Positions 1 through 5,917 of a stretch of DNA of 10,018 bases are shown piece after piece (the stretch's first letter is position 1; each line of letters starts with the position of its first letter). The notes beneath the pieces are model-generated. The model did no database searches. It was given only the letters and a program-made list of their open reading frames with translations, and had not been told where the DNA came from. The translations under genes and the position numbers were made by a program. The DNA comes from Firmicutes bacterium UBA4975 (GTDB lineage: Bacteria; Bacillota; Proteinivoracia; UBA4975). The stretch covers positions 1,123-11,140 of the forward strand of contig DGZR01000099.1 in NCBI GenBank assembly GCA_002397155.1. Direction: 5' to 3'.

Positions 1-369
1 GGGGCCCTGCCCACCCCGGTAGAAGTGGCTCTGCCAAAATTCAGCTATGCCTGGGAAATCCAGTTGAAGGATGCCCTGTTAGCCCTGGGCATGCCCCTGG
101 CTTTTACCCCGGACAGGGCGGACTTCACCAGGCTTGATGGGAAGGGCGGGCTATACATTCACGAAGTGCTGCACAAGACTTTTATCCAGGTTGATGAAAA
201 GGGGACAAAGGCCGCGGCGGTGACCAAGGTGGAGATGCGGACAACGTCCTGCCAAGAGACAAAAAGGGTCACCTTGGACCAGCCCTTTGTTTATGCCATC
301 ATCGACAACGCCAGCAAGCTGCCGGTTTTTCTCGGCGCCCTTTTGGAAATACCTGCTGACGACCAATAA
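1..369 (+). CDS. Serpin family protease inhibitor, C-terminal part (5' end outside window)
   Basis: The reading frame is open from the first base and ends at TAA, so this is the last 122 or so codons of a gene that begins outside the window. A GTG at position 25 is only an internal valine, not a start. The protein aligns without difficulty to the last third of the complete serpin just downstream. It has the strand ending in PKFSY, then EVLHKTFIQVDEKGT, the reactive-centre hinge GTKAAAVT, and the C-terminal block QPFVYAIIDNASKLPVFLG. The small-residue hinge is what is known to allow loop insertion in inhibitory serpins, so inhibition is inferred. Counting from the hinge Gly as P15 puts P1 near Thr-Thr/Ser, but the loop is about two residues longer than in alpha-1-antitrypsin, so the cleavage site is uncertain. 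The next serpin starts 20 bp after this stop, which suggests one transcript. Confidence 0.9.
   Translation, partial: GALPTPVEVALPKFSYAWEIQLKDALLALGMPLAFTPDRADFTRLDGKGGLYIHEVLHKTFIQVDEKGTKAAAVTKVEMRTTSCQETKRVTLDQPFVYAIIDNASKLPVFLGALLEIPADDQ
163..237 (+). repeat. Serpin hinge-region DNA repeat, copy 1
   Basis: This 75-bp block encodes the strand and hinge from EVLHKTF to KVEM. It matches positions 1443-1517 in the second serpin with about seven mismatches, most of them silent. It reflects gene duplication and could support recombination or gene conversion between the two copies. Confidence 0.75.
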
Positions 370-389
370 GAAATAAGGAGGACTGCTTC

Positions 390-1640
390 ATGCCGATCTG
401 GAAAAAAGCCCTGGGCATCCTGCTCCTGGGGGTCCTTGCCTTCCAGTTAGCCGCCTGCGCCCCCCGGGTGCAAGCCGCCGACCTGATGGCGGGCCTGGGG
501 GCAAAGCCGGTAGAGGGCAAGGAGGCTGACGCCAATTTCATCGGCAGCGCGGCGGATTTCGCTCTGGAGCTATTCAAAAAGACTGTAGACAAGGAAGAAA
601 ATTCCCTAGTCTCCCCTCTCTCGGTCCTCTTAGCCCTGGCCATGACCGCCAATGGCGCCGATACCCAGACCCTAGCAGAGATGGAAGAGGTGCTGGGGGG
701 CCACATCCCCCTGGCGGAGCTAAATGAGTACCTCTACAGCTATGTAAAAACCCTGCCCAGCGCGAAAAAGGCTAAGCTGACCATCGCCAATTCCATCTGG
801 TTTCGGGACGAGGCCGCCCGCTTGACAGTGGAAAGGGACTTTCTGCAAAGAAACGCCGATTACTACGGGGCCGCCGCCTACAAATCCCCTTTTGACAAAC
901 AGACTTTGGCTGACATCAACAACTGGGTAAAAAAGAACACCGACGGCATGATTGACAGCATCCTGGAAGAAATCGCCGAAGACGCCGTCATGTACTTGAT
1001 TAACGCCATCGTCTTCGAGGCCGAATGGGAGAGGATTTACACCGAATACGACATCAGGGAGGGCTTTTTCACCGCCCTGGACGGCAGTCAGCAAAAAGTC
1101 GAGTTTATGCATTCCGAAGAGAGTGCTTACCTGGATGACGGCAGGGCCATCGGCTTCATCAAGCCCTACGCCGGAAACCTGTACAGTTTCGCCGCCCTCC
1201 TGCCCAACGAGGGGGTTGACCTCGGGGACTACATCGCCGGTCTGTCCGGCAACGGCTTTCTGGAAACCATAGCCGGCGCCCAGTCGACCCCGGTGGCCGC
1301 TGCCCTGCCCAAGTTCAGCTATGATTACCGAATCAAGATGAACGAGGCCCTGAAGATCATGGGCATGCCCCGGGCCTTTTCTTCCCGGGAAGCGGACTTT
1401 AGCAAACTGGGCCAGTCTTCCCGGGGCAACATCTTTATCGGTGAAGTGCTGCACAAGACCTTTATCCAGGTCGACGAACGGGGGACAAAGGCCGGGGCGG
1501 TGACCAAGGTGGAAATGAATGATGAAGCTTATATTGAAACCAAGTCGGTAGTCCTGGACCGGCCCTTCGTTTTTGCCATCATCGATAACGCCAGCAACCT
1601 GCCCCTCTTTATCGGGTCCCTAGCGGAGATCGGCGACTGA
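390..1640 (+). CDS. Serpin family protease inhibitor, predicted lipoprotein
   Basis: A complete serpin of 416 aa. The ATG at 390 follows AAGGAGG (375-381) by 8 bases. Residues 1-23 form a lipoprotein signal peptide: positive start, hydrophobic core and lipobox LAAC (20-23), so the mature protein should be lipid-anchored outside the membrane at Cys23. Serpin landmarks follow in order: NSLVSPLSVLLALAM (71-85), NNWVKKNTDGMI (177-188), LINAIVFEAEW (203-213), PKFSY (307-311), the hinge G365-T-K-A-G-A-V-T372, and RPFVFAIIDNAS (391-402). The complete shutter, hinge and C-terminal blocks favour a working inhibitor of a serine or cysteine protease acting by loop insertion; the target is unknown. Counting Gly365 as P15 puts P1/P1' near Glu379-Ala380, but the loop is about two residues longer than in classical serpins. 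It lies 20 bp after the upstream serpin gene, and a terminator follows directly. Confidence 0.95.
   Translation: MPIWKKALGILLLGVLAFQLAACAPRVQAADLMAGLGAKPVEGKEADANFIGSAADFALELFKKTVDKEENSLVSPLSVLLALAMTANGADTQTLAEMEEVLGGHIPLAELNEYLYSYVKTLPSAKKAKLTIANSIWFRDEAARLTVERDFLQRNADYYGAAAYKSPFDKQTLADINNWVKKNTDGMIDSILEEIAEDAVMYLINAIVFEAEWERIYTEYDIREGFFTALDGSQQKVEFMHSEESAYLDDGRAIGFIKPYAGNLYSFAALLPNEGVDLGDYIAGLSGNGFLETIAGAQSTPVAAALPKFSYDYRIKMNEALKIMGMPRAFSSREADFSKLGQSSRGNIFIGEVLHKTFIQVDERGTKAGAVTKVEMNDEAYIETKSVVLDRPFVFAIIDNASNLPLFIGSLAEIGD
1443..1517 (+). repeat. Serpin hinge-region DNA repeat, copy 2
   Basis: Second copy of the 75-bp block described at 163-237, shifted by 1280 bp in direct orientation. Similarity ends abruptly after the codon for Met376, where the two predicted reactive loops diverge. 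Confidence 0.75.
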
Positions 1641-1666
1641 AAATCCCCCTCGGGGGATTTTTTTTT
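1641..1666 (+). terminator. Intrinsic terminator of the serpin operon
   Basis: A perfect 9-bp stem, AAATCCCCC (1641-1649) with GGGGGATTT (1652-1660), has a 2-base loop (or 8 bp with a 4-base loop) and runs into a T tract to 1666. It starts at the base after the serpin stop codon. Confidence 0.9.
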
Positions 1667-1727
1667 AGTGGACCCCTCTCCCTTCCTTTCCAGGGCCAGC
1701 CCTCTATCTTCTCATCCCCTTTTCCAC

Positions 1728-1733
1728 TATAAT
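1728..1733 (+). promoter_or_regulatory. Candidate -10 box for the DegV-family gene
   Basis: A perfect TATAAT stands 30 bp before the ATG at 1758, between the serpin terminator and the gene, so transcription would start around 1740, just ahead of the ribosome binding site. No good -35 match is seen at the usual spacing (1705-1710 reads TATCTT), so the assignment is tentative. Confidence 0.4.
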
Positions 1734-1757
1734 GGTAAAAAAGAAAGGGGTTGGAAA

Positions 1758-2624
1758 ATGACGGTCAAGATCATCACCGACAGCGGCAGCGATTTGCCCC
1801 GGGAACTGCTTGAAAAACACGATATTGAGGTCATACCCCTCCTGATTGAACTAGACGGGCAAGAGCTGGTCGACGGCAGGGACATCACCCCCGAACAGGT
1901 ATATGCCGCCATCCGGGCCGGTAAAGTGCCCCGGACCAACCAAGCCCCCGCCAGCATTTTCAAGCAGGTGTTTGCCAAATTCATTGAGCTGGGCCGGAGC
2001 TGCCTTTACCTCGCCTTTTCCTCACGGCTGTCGGGCACCTGCCAAACCGGCGCCCTGGTGGCCCAGCAGCTCAACGAAAAAAGCGCCGCCGGTTCGGTCC
2101 GGGTAGTGGACACCCTCTGCGGTTCCCTGGGCCAGGGCCTGGTTGTCCTGGAAGCAGCCAAAATGGCCGAAAAGGGCTGCCCTCGGGAAGAAATCGTGGA
2201 AAGGGTGCAACGCCTCTCCCCGGGCATGGAACATATCTTCACCGTGGACGACCTGGAATACCTGTACCGAGGGGGCCGGGTGAGCCGGGCCAGCGCCCTG
2301 GTGGGCAGCCTGCTCAACATCAAACCCCTCCTTCACGTCAAGGACGGCCTCATGGTTCCCATCGAAAAAGTCCGGGGCAAAAACAAAGCCCTGAAGCGCA
2401 TCATCGGCATCATGGAGGAGCGCTGCACCCCCGACACCGGCGCCACCATCGCCATCAGCCACGCCGATGACCCGGAAGCCGCCGCCAAGCTCAAAGAGCT
2501 GGTGGAAGAACGGTTCGGCTTCAAAGACATAGTAGTGAACATCGTGGGCAGCGTCTTGGGTTGCCACATCGGCTTGGGCGGGGTAGCGGTTTTCTTCCCC
2601 AACCTGTCGGTGGCACCCGCCTAA
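1758..2624 (+). CDS. DegV family protein (FakB-like fatty-acid-binding protein)
   Basis: A 288-aa protein of normal length for the DegV family. In Firmicutes these proteins bind a fatty acid and, as FakB, present it to the kinase FakA for acyl-phosphate formation in phospholipid synthesis. Visible family blocks are the opening KIITDSGSDLP (4-14), the lipid-site segment TNQAPAS (60-66, TSQPS in many homologues), SSRLSGT with Ser92 (88-94), the YRGGRVS block (170-176), and the C-terminal lipid-carboxylate region GCHIGLGG (268-275), where many relatives have G-P-G. I chose ATG 1758 because AAAGGGG (1744-1750) lies 7 bases upstream; an open GTG at 1668 would add 30 residues unlike the family. No fakA homologue is in the window, so the role as a kinase partner is inferred from the family. 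The gene has its own terminator. Confidence 0.93.
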   Translation: MTVKIITDSGSDLPRELLEKHDIEVIPLLIELDGQELVDGRDITPEQVYAAIRAGKVPRTNQAPASIFKQVFAKFIELGRSCLYLAFSSRLSGTCQTGALVAQQLNEKSAAGSVRVVDTLCGSLGQGLVVLEAAKMAEKGCPREEIVERVQRLSPGMEHIFTVDDLEYLYRGGRVSRASALVGSLLNIKPLLHVKDGLMVPIEKVRGKNKALKRIIGIMEERCTPDTGATIAISHADDPEAAAKLKELVEERFGFKDIVVNIVGSVLGCHIGLGGVAVFFPNLSVAPA

Positions 2625-2634
2625 TACTTACCAA

Positions 2635-2664
2635 AAAAACAGGCTGCCAAAACAGCCTGTTTTT
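2635..2664 (+). terminator. Intrinsic terminator after the DegV-family gene
   Basis: The 12-bp stem AAAAACAGGCTG (2635-2646) and CAGCCTGTTTTT (2653-2664) closes a CCAAAA loop, 10 bp after the stop. The A and T flanks could let it act in both directions, but no minus-strand gene reads into it. Confidence 0.9.
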
Positions 2665-2690
2665 CGGGTAAAGAGCCTGGGGCCAGGGGT

Positions 2691-2801
2691 CTACTCCCCC
2701 GCCAGTTTTTCCATCCCGGCCTCTTCGCTGTACTCTACCTCCGATAGATACTTTTCTCTAAAAACCCTGCATGCAGTCAATTCAAAAGCACGTCCTATAT
2801 T
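2691..2801 (-). other. AT-richer gap with an orphan open frame, possible gene remnant
   Basis: The stretch 2665-2904 carries no confident gene and is visibly more AT-rich than its surroundings. On the minus strand a 36-codon frame between stop codons reads like the charged C-terminus of a protein, with REKYLSEVEYSEEAG followed by MEKLAGE and a TAG stop at 2691. It has no ATG with a ribosome binding site and is closed upstream by TAG at 2802-2804. I do not recognise it. It may be a decayed gene end or chance. Confidence 0.2.
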
Positions 2802-2871
2802 CTACGAGCAGACAGTTTCTTCCTGTAAATATCCGTTGGTAAAGTATGGCAAGACTTGCTCCCTCGGAGGG

Positions 2872-2890
2872 CCCCTGGTAAAATCAGGGG
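2872..2890 (+). promoter_or_regulatory. Inverted repeat abutting the ferritin-like gene's ribosome binding site
   Basis: CCCCTG (2872-2877) and CAGGGG (2885-2890) form a perfect 6-bp inverted repeat around a 7-base centre containing TAAAAT. The right arm touches GGAGGTG (2891-2897), the ribosome binding site for ATG 2905. It could be an operator around a -10-like box, or an RNA hairpin next to the ribosome binding site. Neither is proven. Confidence 0.35.
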
Positions 2891-2904
2891 GGAGGTGAAT
2901 AAAT

Positions 2905-3393
2905 ATGGATAAAGAACTGCAGATCATCCGGCAAGCCCTACTAAATGAAGAGGAGGCCGTCAGCTTCTATACCTTGGCGGCGGACCGGGCCCTTTCAGCG
3001 GAGGCTAGGGAGGCCTTTTTGGCCTTGGTGGCCGAAGAGCAAAAGCACATTGACTGGCTGGGCGAGCTGTACAGAAGCTTAACCGCCGGAAGCTCTCCGG
3101 ATTTTACCGCCACCAAGTACCCCGAACCCCAGCCGCCGGTCCAGTACAACTGGGAAACCATCGGCCGGGAAAGCGGCTCTCTGGCGGTTTCTGTCTTCGG
3201 GATTGGCATCAATCTAGAAAAAGCGGCCATCGATTTTTATACCGCTGCCGCCCGTCAGAGCGAGCTGGCGGGAGCTAAAGCGCTGTATGAAAAGCTGGCC
3301 CGCTGGGAGAATCAGCACCTGGAAGCATTCCAGCAGGAGTACGACCGCCTTCGGGATCAGTGGTGGGAGGAACAGGGCTTTTCCCCCGCCTAA
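2905..3393 (+). CDS. Ferritin-like di-iron protein (rubrerythrin-type domain, no rubredoxin)
   Basis: A 162-aa protein with a four-helix ferritin-like fold. Likely iron ligands appear in the expected order: Glu16/Glu17 in the first helix (NEEEAVSFY), Glu45-x-x-His48 in the second (EEQKHIDWL), Glu105 in the third (LEKAAIDFY), and Glu135-x-x-His138 in the fourth (ENQHLEAF). It lacks cysteine, so it has no rubredoxin domain and is not a full rubrerythrin. The C-terminus ends in an aromatic, acidic tail with DQWWEEQG. The family includes cytoplasmic proteins of anaerobes tied to peroxide detoxification or iron handling; which applies here is not shown. The start is set by GGAGGTG (2891-2897) 7 bases before the ATG. 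It appears to be a single-gene unit with a terminator directly after it, converging with the 5'-nucleotidase gene. Confidence 0.9.
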   Translation: MDKELQIIRQALLNEEEAVSFYTLAADRALSAEAREAFLALVAEEQKHIDWLGELYRSLTAGSSPDFTATKYPEPQPPVQYNWETIGRESGSLAVSVFGIGINLEKAAIDFYTAAARQSELAGAKALYEKLARWENQHLEAFQQEYDRLRDQWWEEQGFSPA

Positions 3394-3411
3394 TAATGAG
3401 CCTTGGCCTTT

Positions 3412-3437
3412 AGCCGGATTATTCCTCCGGCTTTTTT
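3412..3437 (+). terminator. Intrinsic terminator after the ferritin-like gene
   Basis: The 7-bp stem AGCCGGA (3412-3418) and TCCGGCT (3426-3432) with a 7-base loop runs into six Ts (3432-3437). The opposite strand lacks a T run after the stem, so it should mainly stop plus-strand transcription. Confidence 0.88.
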
Positions 3438-3445
3438 GTCCGGTT

Positions 3446-4351
3446 TTACCGGTTGGCGATGCCGGAAGGCACATGGCCGGTAGGAACTTTTTCCGCTGCC
3501 GACAGGCAGTATGTCTTTTGGTCGTCGAAGAAAATGTGGGGGCGGAATTTGTCCAGAATCGGTTTTTTGTCCAGGCCCCCCAAAAAGAAGGCCTCGTCCA
3601 CTGTGACCCCCCAGGCCCTAAGGGTATTGATGGCCCTTTTGTGGGAAGGGGCCTGGCGGGCGGTGACCAGGGCGATGCGGATTGGCTGTTTTCCCTGGTC
3701 CTGGTACAGGGTCTGCAGGCGATTGAGAGCTACTAAGAAGCCCTTGAATGGACCGGGCATCAGGGGCGTTTCGCTTTTTTCTACCTCGTGGCGGGTAAAG
3801 TCCGCCAGCCCCTTGGTCTTGTAGACTACCTCCGCCTCGTCGCTGAAGAGGACGGCGTCGCCGTCAAAAGCGATGCGGATCTCCGGGGACTCATCGTCCT
3901 CGTAGTCCGGCCCGCTGAGCAGAGTGGCGCTGGCTTTGCCGTTTTGCAGGGCCAGGCTGACGTCCTCGGGGTTGGCGGATAGAAAAAGGTCGGCTTGAAA
4001 GGCGGGCAGGTAAGAGTACGGCGACCGGCTGCTGGTAAAAGCGGCTCGGGTGATGTTGAGCCCGTGATGCTGGATAGAATTAAAGACCCTAAGGCCGGTG
4101 TTGGCGTCGTTCCGGGAAATGAGAATGACCTCCACCACTTCCCTGCCGCCGGCGGGGTCCTTGAGGGCCAGGAGCCGCCGGATGAGGGGAAAGGCTACCC
4201 CCGGCTGCAGGGGTTCATTTTCGTGAACGGATTGATACTCGATGTACCGTTCCAGACCCTCTTCTTCAAAGACCCGGTTGCTCTCCTCCAGGTTAAATAG
4301 GGCCCGGGAAGATATGGCCACCACCAGTTTTCCCGCCAGAGTTTCAGACAT
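3446..4351 (-). CDS. 5'-nucleotidase (PF06189-like, cytosolic 5'-nucleotidase 1 family)
   Basis: A 301-aa protein that should hydrolyse nucleoside monophosphates to nucleosides and phosphate in the cytoplasm. It resembles the family of vertebrate cytosolic 5'-nucleotidase 1, found in scattered bacteria. Visible features are the N-terminal AISSRALFN (12-20), the phosphatase motif FDGDAVLFSDEAE (162-174) with the Asp163-x-Asp165 pair expected of HAD-type enzymes, LVTARQAPS (228-236) as motif II, and IFFDDQ (273-278) with Asp276/Asp277 as the acidic metal motif. Lys264 is a possible motif III residue. I set the start at ATG 4351 because AAAGGGGGGAG lies about 7 bases upstream; an in-frame GTG at 4387 has no such site. 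It is transcribed alone, convergent with the ferritin-like gene and divergent from the Mrr-like gene. Substrate preference (AMP, IMP or deoxy forms) cannot be read from the sequence. Confidence 0.9.
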   Translation of the reverse strand: MSETLAGKLVVAISSRALFNLEESNRVFEEEGLERYIEYQSVHENEPLQPGVAFPLIRRLLALKDPAGGREVVEVILISRNDANTGLRVFNSIQHHGLNITRAAFTSSRSPYSYLPAFQADLFLSANPEDVSLALQNGKASATLLSGPDYEDDESPEIRIAFDGDAVLFSDEAEVVYKTKGLADFTRHEVEKSETPLMPGPFKGFLVALNRLQTLYQDQGKQPIRIALVTARQAPSHKRAINTLRAWGVTVDEAFFLGGLDKKPILDKFRPHIFFDDQKTYCLSAAEKVPTGHVPSGIANR

Positions 4352-4390
4352 GGTCGAGCTCCCCCCTTTATAGGGAAATAATAGCACATT

Positions 4391-4412
4391 GCCCCGTCAA
4401 GGGGGCTTTTTT
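4391..4412 (+). terminator. Weak terminator-like hairpin, plus strand
   Basis: GCCCC (4391-4395) and GGGGC (4402-4406) flank a 6-base loop and six Ts follow. No plus-strand gene ends here. It lies upstream of the divergent 5'-nucleotidase and Mrr-like genes, so it may stop stray antisense transcription or be chance. Confidence 0.3.
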
Positions 4413-4495
4413 GTCTAGGAAAAGTCTTCGCCGGAAGCCGGGCGCAGCCTTTTTGCCCCTGGTTCTTTCCTGCCCCTCCTCCCCCCCCCGGGGCA

Positions 4496-4528
4496 CCTGG
4501 GTATATAAACCTTGCCCTGGGATATAAT
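4496..4528 (+). promoter_or_regulatory. Candidate promoter region of the Mrr-like gene with a 20-bp-spaced repeat
   Basis: A perfect TATAAT (4523-4528) lies 28 bp before the ATG, giving a start point near 4535. CCTGGG followed by ATATAA-type sequence occurs twice, at 4496 and 4516, exactly 20 bp apart. No clear -35 box is present, so a repeated activator or repressor site is possible. A C9 run (4481-4489) followed by GGGG lies just upstream. Confidence 0.4.
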
Positions 4529-4556
4529 TCCTTTCTAGGAAAGAAGGTGTGCATAG

Positions 4557-5150
4557 ATGGAGTCATTCGTCCGGGTATTCACGGTTATCTCCCTCTTTTC
4601 CGTCCTCGGTTTTGGCCTGTACTGGGTCAGGGAGTACAAGAAAAAAACCGCCGGCCTGGAAAGGGCGATTCTGGAAATAACCGACTGCAATCGAGAAATG
4701 AAAAAAACTCTGCTGGCCGGCCTGATAAAAAGGTTTGACTCGGCAACCCCAGAAGATGGAGAGGAAAGGCCCCTGGACTTTGAACGGTTTGTCGCGAAAA
4801 TCCTCCGCTGCAGTTACGGCGGCCGGACCTCGGTGACCAAGGCCGGTTGGGATCAGGGCATCGGCATCGAGCACCGCCGGGGCATGAATCTGCACCTGGG
4901 CCAAGTCCGCTGTCTGAATGAGGACACCCTGGTGGACTACCAGCCCGTGGCCGTTGTCCATTCCCAAGTGGTAAAACAGGGGGCGGCCGGCGGCTTTGTC
5001 GCCACCACCTCCGAATTCACTGGCAAAGCAAAAAAATACGCCGAGGATCTGAATGTGGACTTAATCGACGGCAGTATGCTGGTAGAGCTGTGGGCTTACT
5101 CTCTCGCGCGAAACAAGGAAAAACAAAGGCCCCTGGGCCGGGAGGCCTAA
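4557..5150 (+). CDS. Membrane-anchored Mrr-like (restriction endonuclease fold) protein with altered catalytic residues
   Basis: A 197-aa protein. Residues 7-23 form one membrane helix followed by Arg/Lys-rich sequence (REYKKK), which should leave the rest in the cytoplasm. Residues 31-60 look like a linker helix. Residues 74-178 match the Mrr_cat type domain: DFERFVAKIL start, GWDQGIGIE, GQVRCLN, and a strong C-terminal block GGFVATTSEFTGKAKKYAED followed by LNVDLIDG. In active Mrr-type nucleases the core usually reads like D-G-G-V-D-V and V-Q-V-K-R. Here the catalytic Asp position is Gly103 (codon GGC) and the Lys is Arg118 (CGC). Cleavage activity is therefore doubtful, and a DNA-binding or structural role is an inference. 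The start follows AGAAGGTG by 7 bases. No methylase or other restriction gene is nearby. It converges on the DUF937 gene through a shared terminator. Confidence 0.82.
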   Translation: MESFVRVFTVISLFSVLGFGLYWVREYKKKTAGLERAILEITDCNREMKKTLLAGLIKRFDSATPEDGEERPLDFERFVAKILRCSYGGRTSVTKAGWDQGIGIEHRRGMNLHLGQVRCLNEDTLVDYQPVAVVHSQVVKQGAAGGFVATTSEFTGKAKKYAEDLNVDLIDGSMLVELWAYSLARNKEKQRPLGREA

Positions 5151-5177
5151 AAAAAAGAACCCTGGGCAGGGTTATTT
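5149..5177. terminator. Bidirectional terminator between the Mrr-like and DUF937 genes
   Basis: The stem AACCCT (5158-5163) and AGGGTT (5168-5173) encloses GGGC. On the plus strand it runs into ATTTT; on the minus strand into C-T-T and eight Ts (5156-5149). It sits exactly between two convergent stop codons and should serve both genes, more strongly the minus one. Confidence 0.85.
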
Positions 5178-5872
5178 TAAGGTTTCTTTTTCACGGTCTT
5201 GGTTATTTTTTTGACCGGCGCCTTGGCGGTGGTTGTTTTTTTCTTGGTCCCGGTCGTCTTGGCCTTGGTTGTCTTGGCGCTAGTGGCCTTGAGGTTATCG
5301 GTTTTAATGAGCTTGCCCAAGAGTCCCCCAACCTGGCTGAGGATGTCGCCCCCGCCGCCGGTCCCCAATATTGCGGCCACGATATTCATCAGGCCGCCCC
5401 CGCCCAACTGGCCGGATAAAATGTCCAATAAGTCGGAAATACCCGAAACGCCCAGGCTTTGCTCTTTTTTTTGGCTGGCCAGGGCCCCGATGAGGACGGG
5501 GGCAAGCTGGCTCATGATGCCGGAAACCTGGCTGGACTTTAGCCCCACTTGCTTGGCGATGTTGTTTTGCACCTTTTTGTCGTCCCCGGAAAAGACGTGC
5601 TTGAGAATCTTGGCCCCGTCTTTAAGATCGACGTTTTCCAAAAAACCGCTTATGTTCTCAACCGAGTCGTTCCCGTGGTCATCCAGGGCTTTGCTCAAGG
5701 CGGCCGCCCCCGCCGGGGTTTTCAGGTTAGTCTGCAGGGCTTTGACCAGGGTCGGCAAGCCCAGTTCAGTGACCTTTTTAACTTCGGCGGGCTTGGCCCC
5801 CACGGATTTACCTATTTGGCCCAGGATCGCCTTGGAATTGATCTGCTCGGTGATTATCTTGACTGCGTCCAT
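5177..5872 (-). CDS. DUF937 family protein with Lys/Thr-rich basic tail
   Basis: A 231-aa protein whose residues 1-190 look like the DUF937 family: a helical repeat-type domain starting MDAVKIITEQINSK, then the GLKSSQVSGIMSQLAPVLIG segment (110-129), and glycine-rich amphipathic helices (GQLGGGG at 154-160, VGGLLGKLI at 181-189). The family is found in many bacteria, and its molecular function is not established. The last 37 residues (195-231) contain 14 Lys and 11 Thr with no acidic residue, in KTTKAK/KKTTTAKAP style, like histone H1 or the tails of some bacterial HU proteins. This suggests binding to nucleic acid or another polyanion, as inference only. No signal peptide is seen. The ATG follows GGGGGAGGAG by about 5 bases. 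It lies 45 bp downstream of the small lipoprotein gene on the same strand, probably one operon, and ends at the bidirectional terminator. Confidence 0.85.
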   Translation of the reverse strand: MDAVKIITEQINSKAILGQIGKSVGAKPAEVKKVTELGLPTLVKALQTNLKTPAGAAALSKALDDHGNDSVENISGFLENVDLKDGAKILKHVFSGDDKKVQNNIAKQVGLKSSQVSGIMSQLAPVLIGALASQKKEQSLGVSGISDLLDILSGQLGGGGLMNIVAAILGTGGGGDILSQVGGLLGKLIKTDNLKATSAKTTKAKTTGTKKKTTTAKAPVKKITKTVKKKP

Positions 5873-5917
5873 CCTATCTCCTCCCCCATATCTCGTAAAG
5901 TTTTCCCCAAAAAGCCT

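Noticed and set aside
720..1454. A 244-codon open frame on the minus strand inside the second serpin gene
   Set aside because: It lies wholly opposite a confident serpin gene, has no ribosome binding site that I can see and no recognisable motif. Long antisense frames are expected in GC-rich coding DNA.
4557..5150. A restriction-modification or other defence system around the Mrr-like protein
   Set aside because: Neighbouring genes are a nucleotidase, a DUF937 protein and a small lipoprotein, with no methylase, helicase or specificity subunit, and the nuclease core residues are altered.
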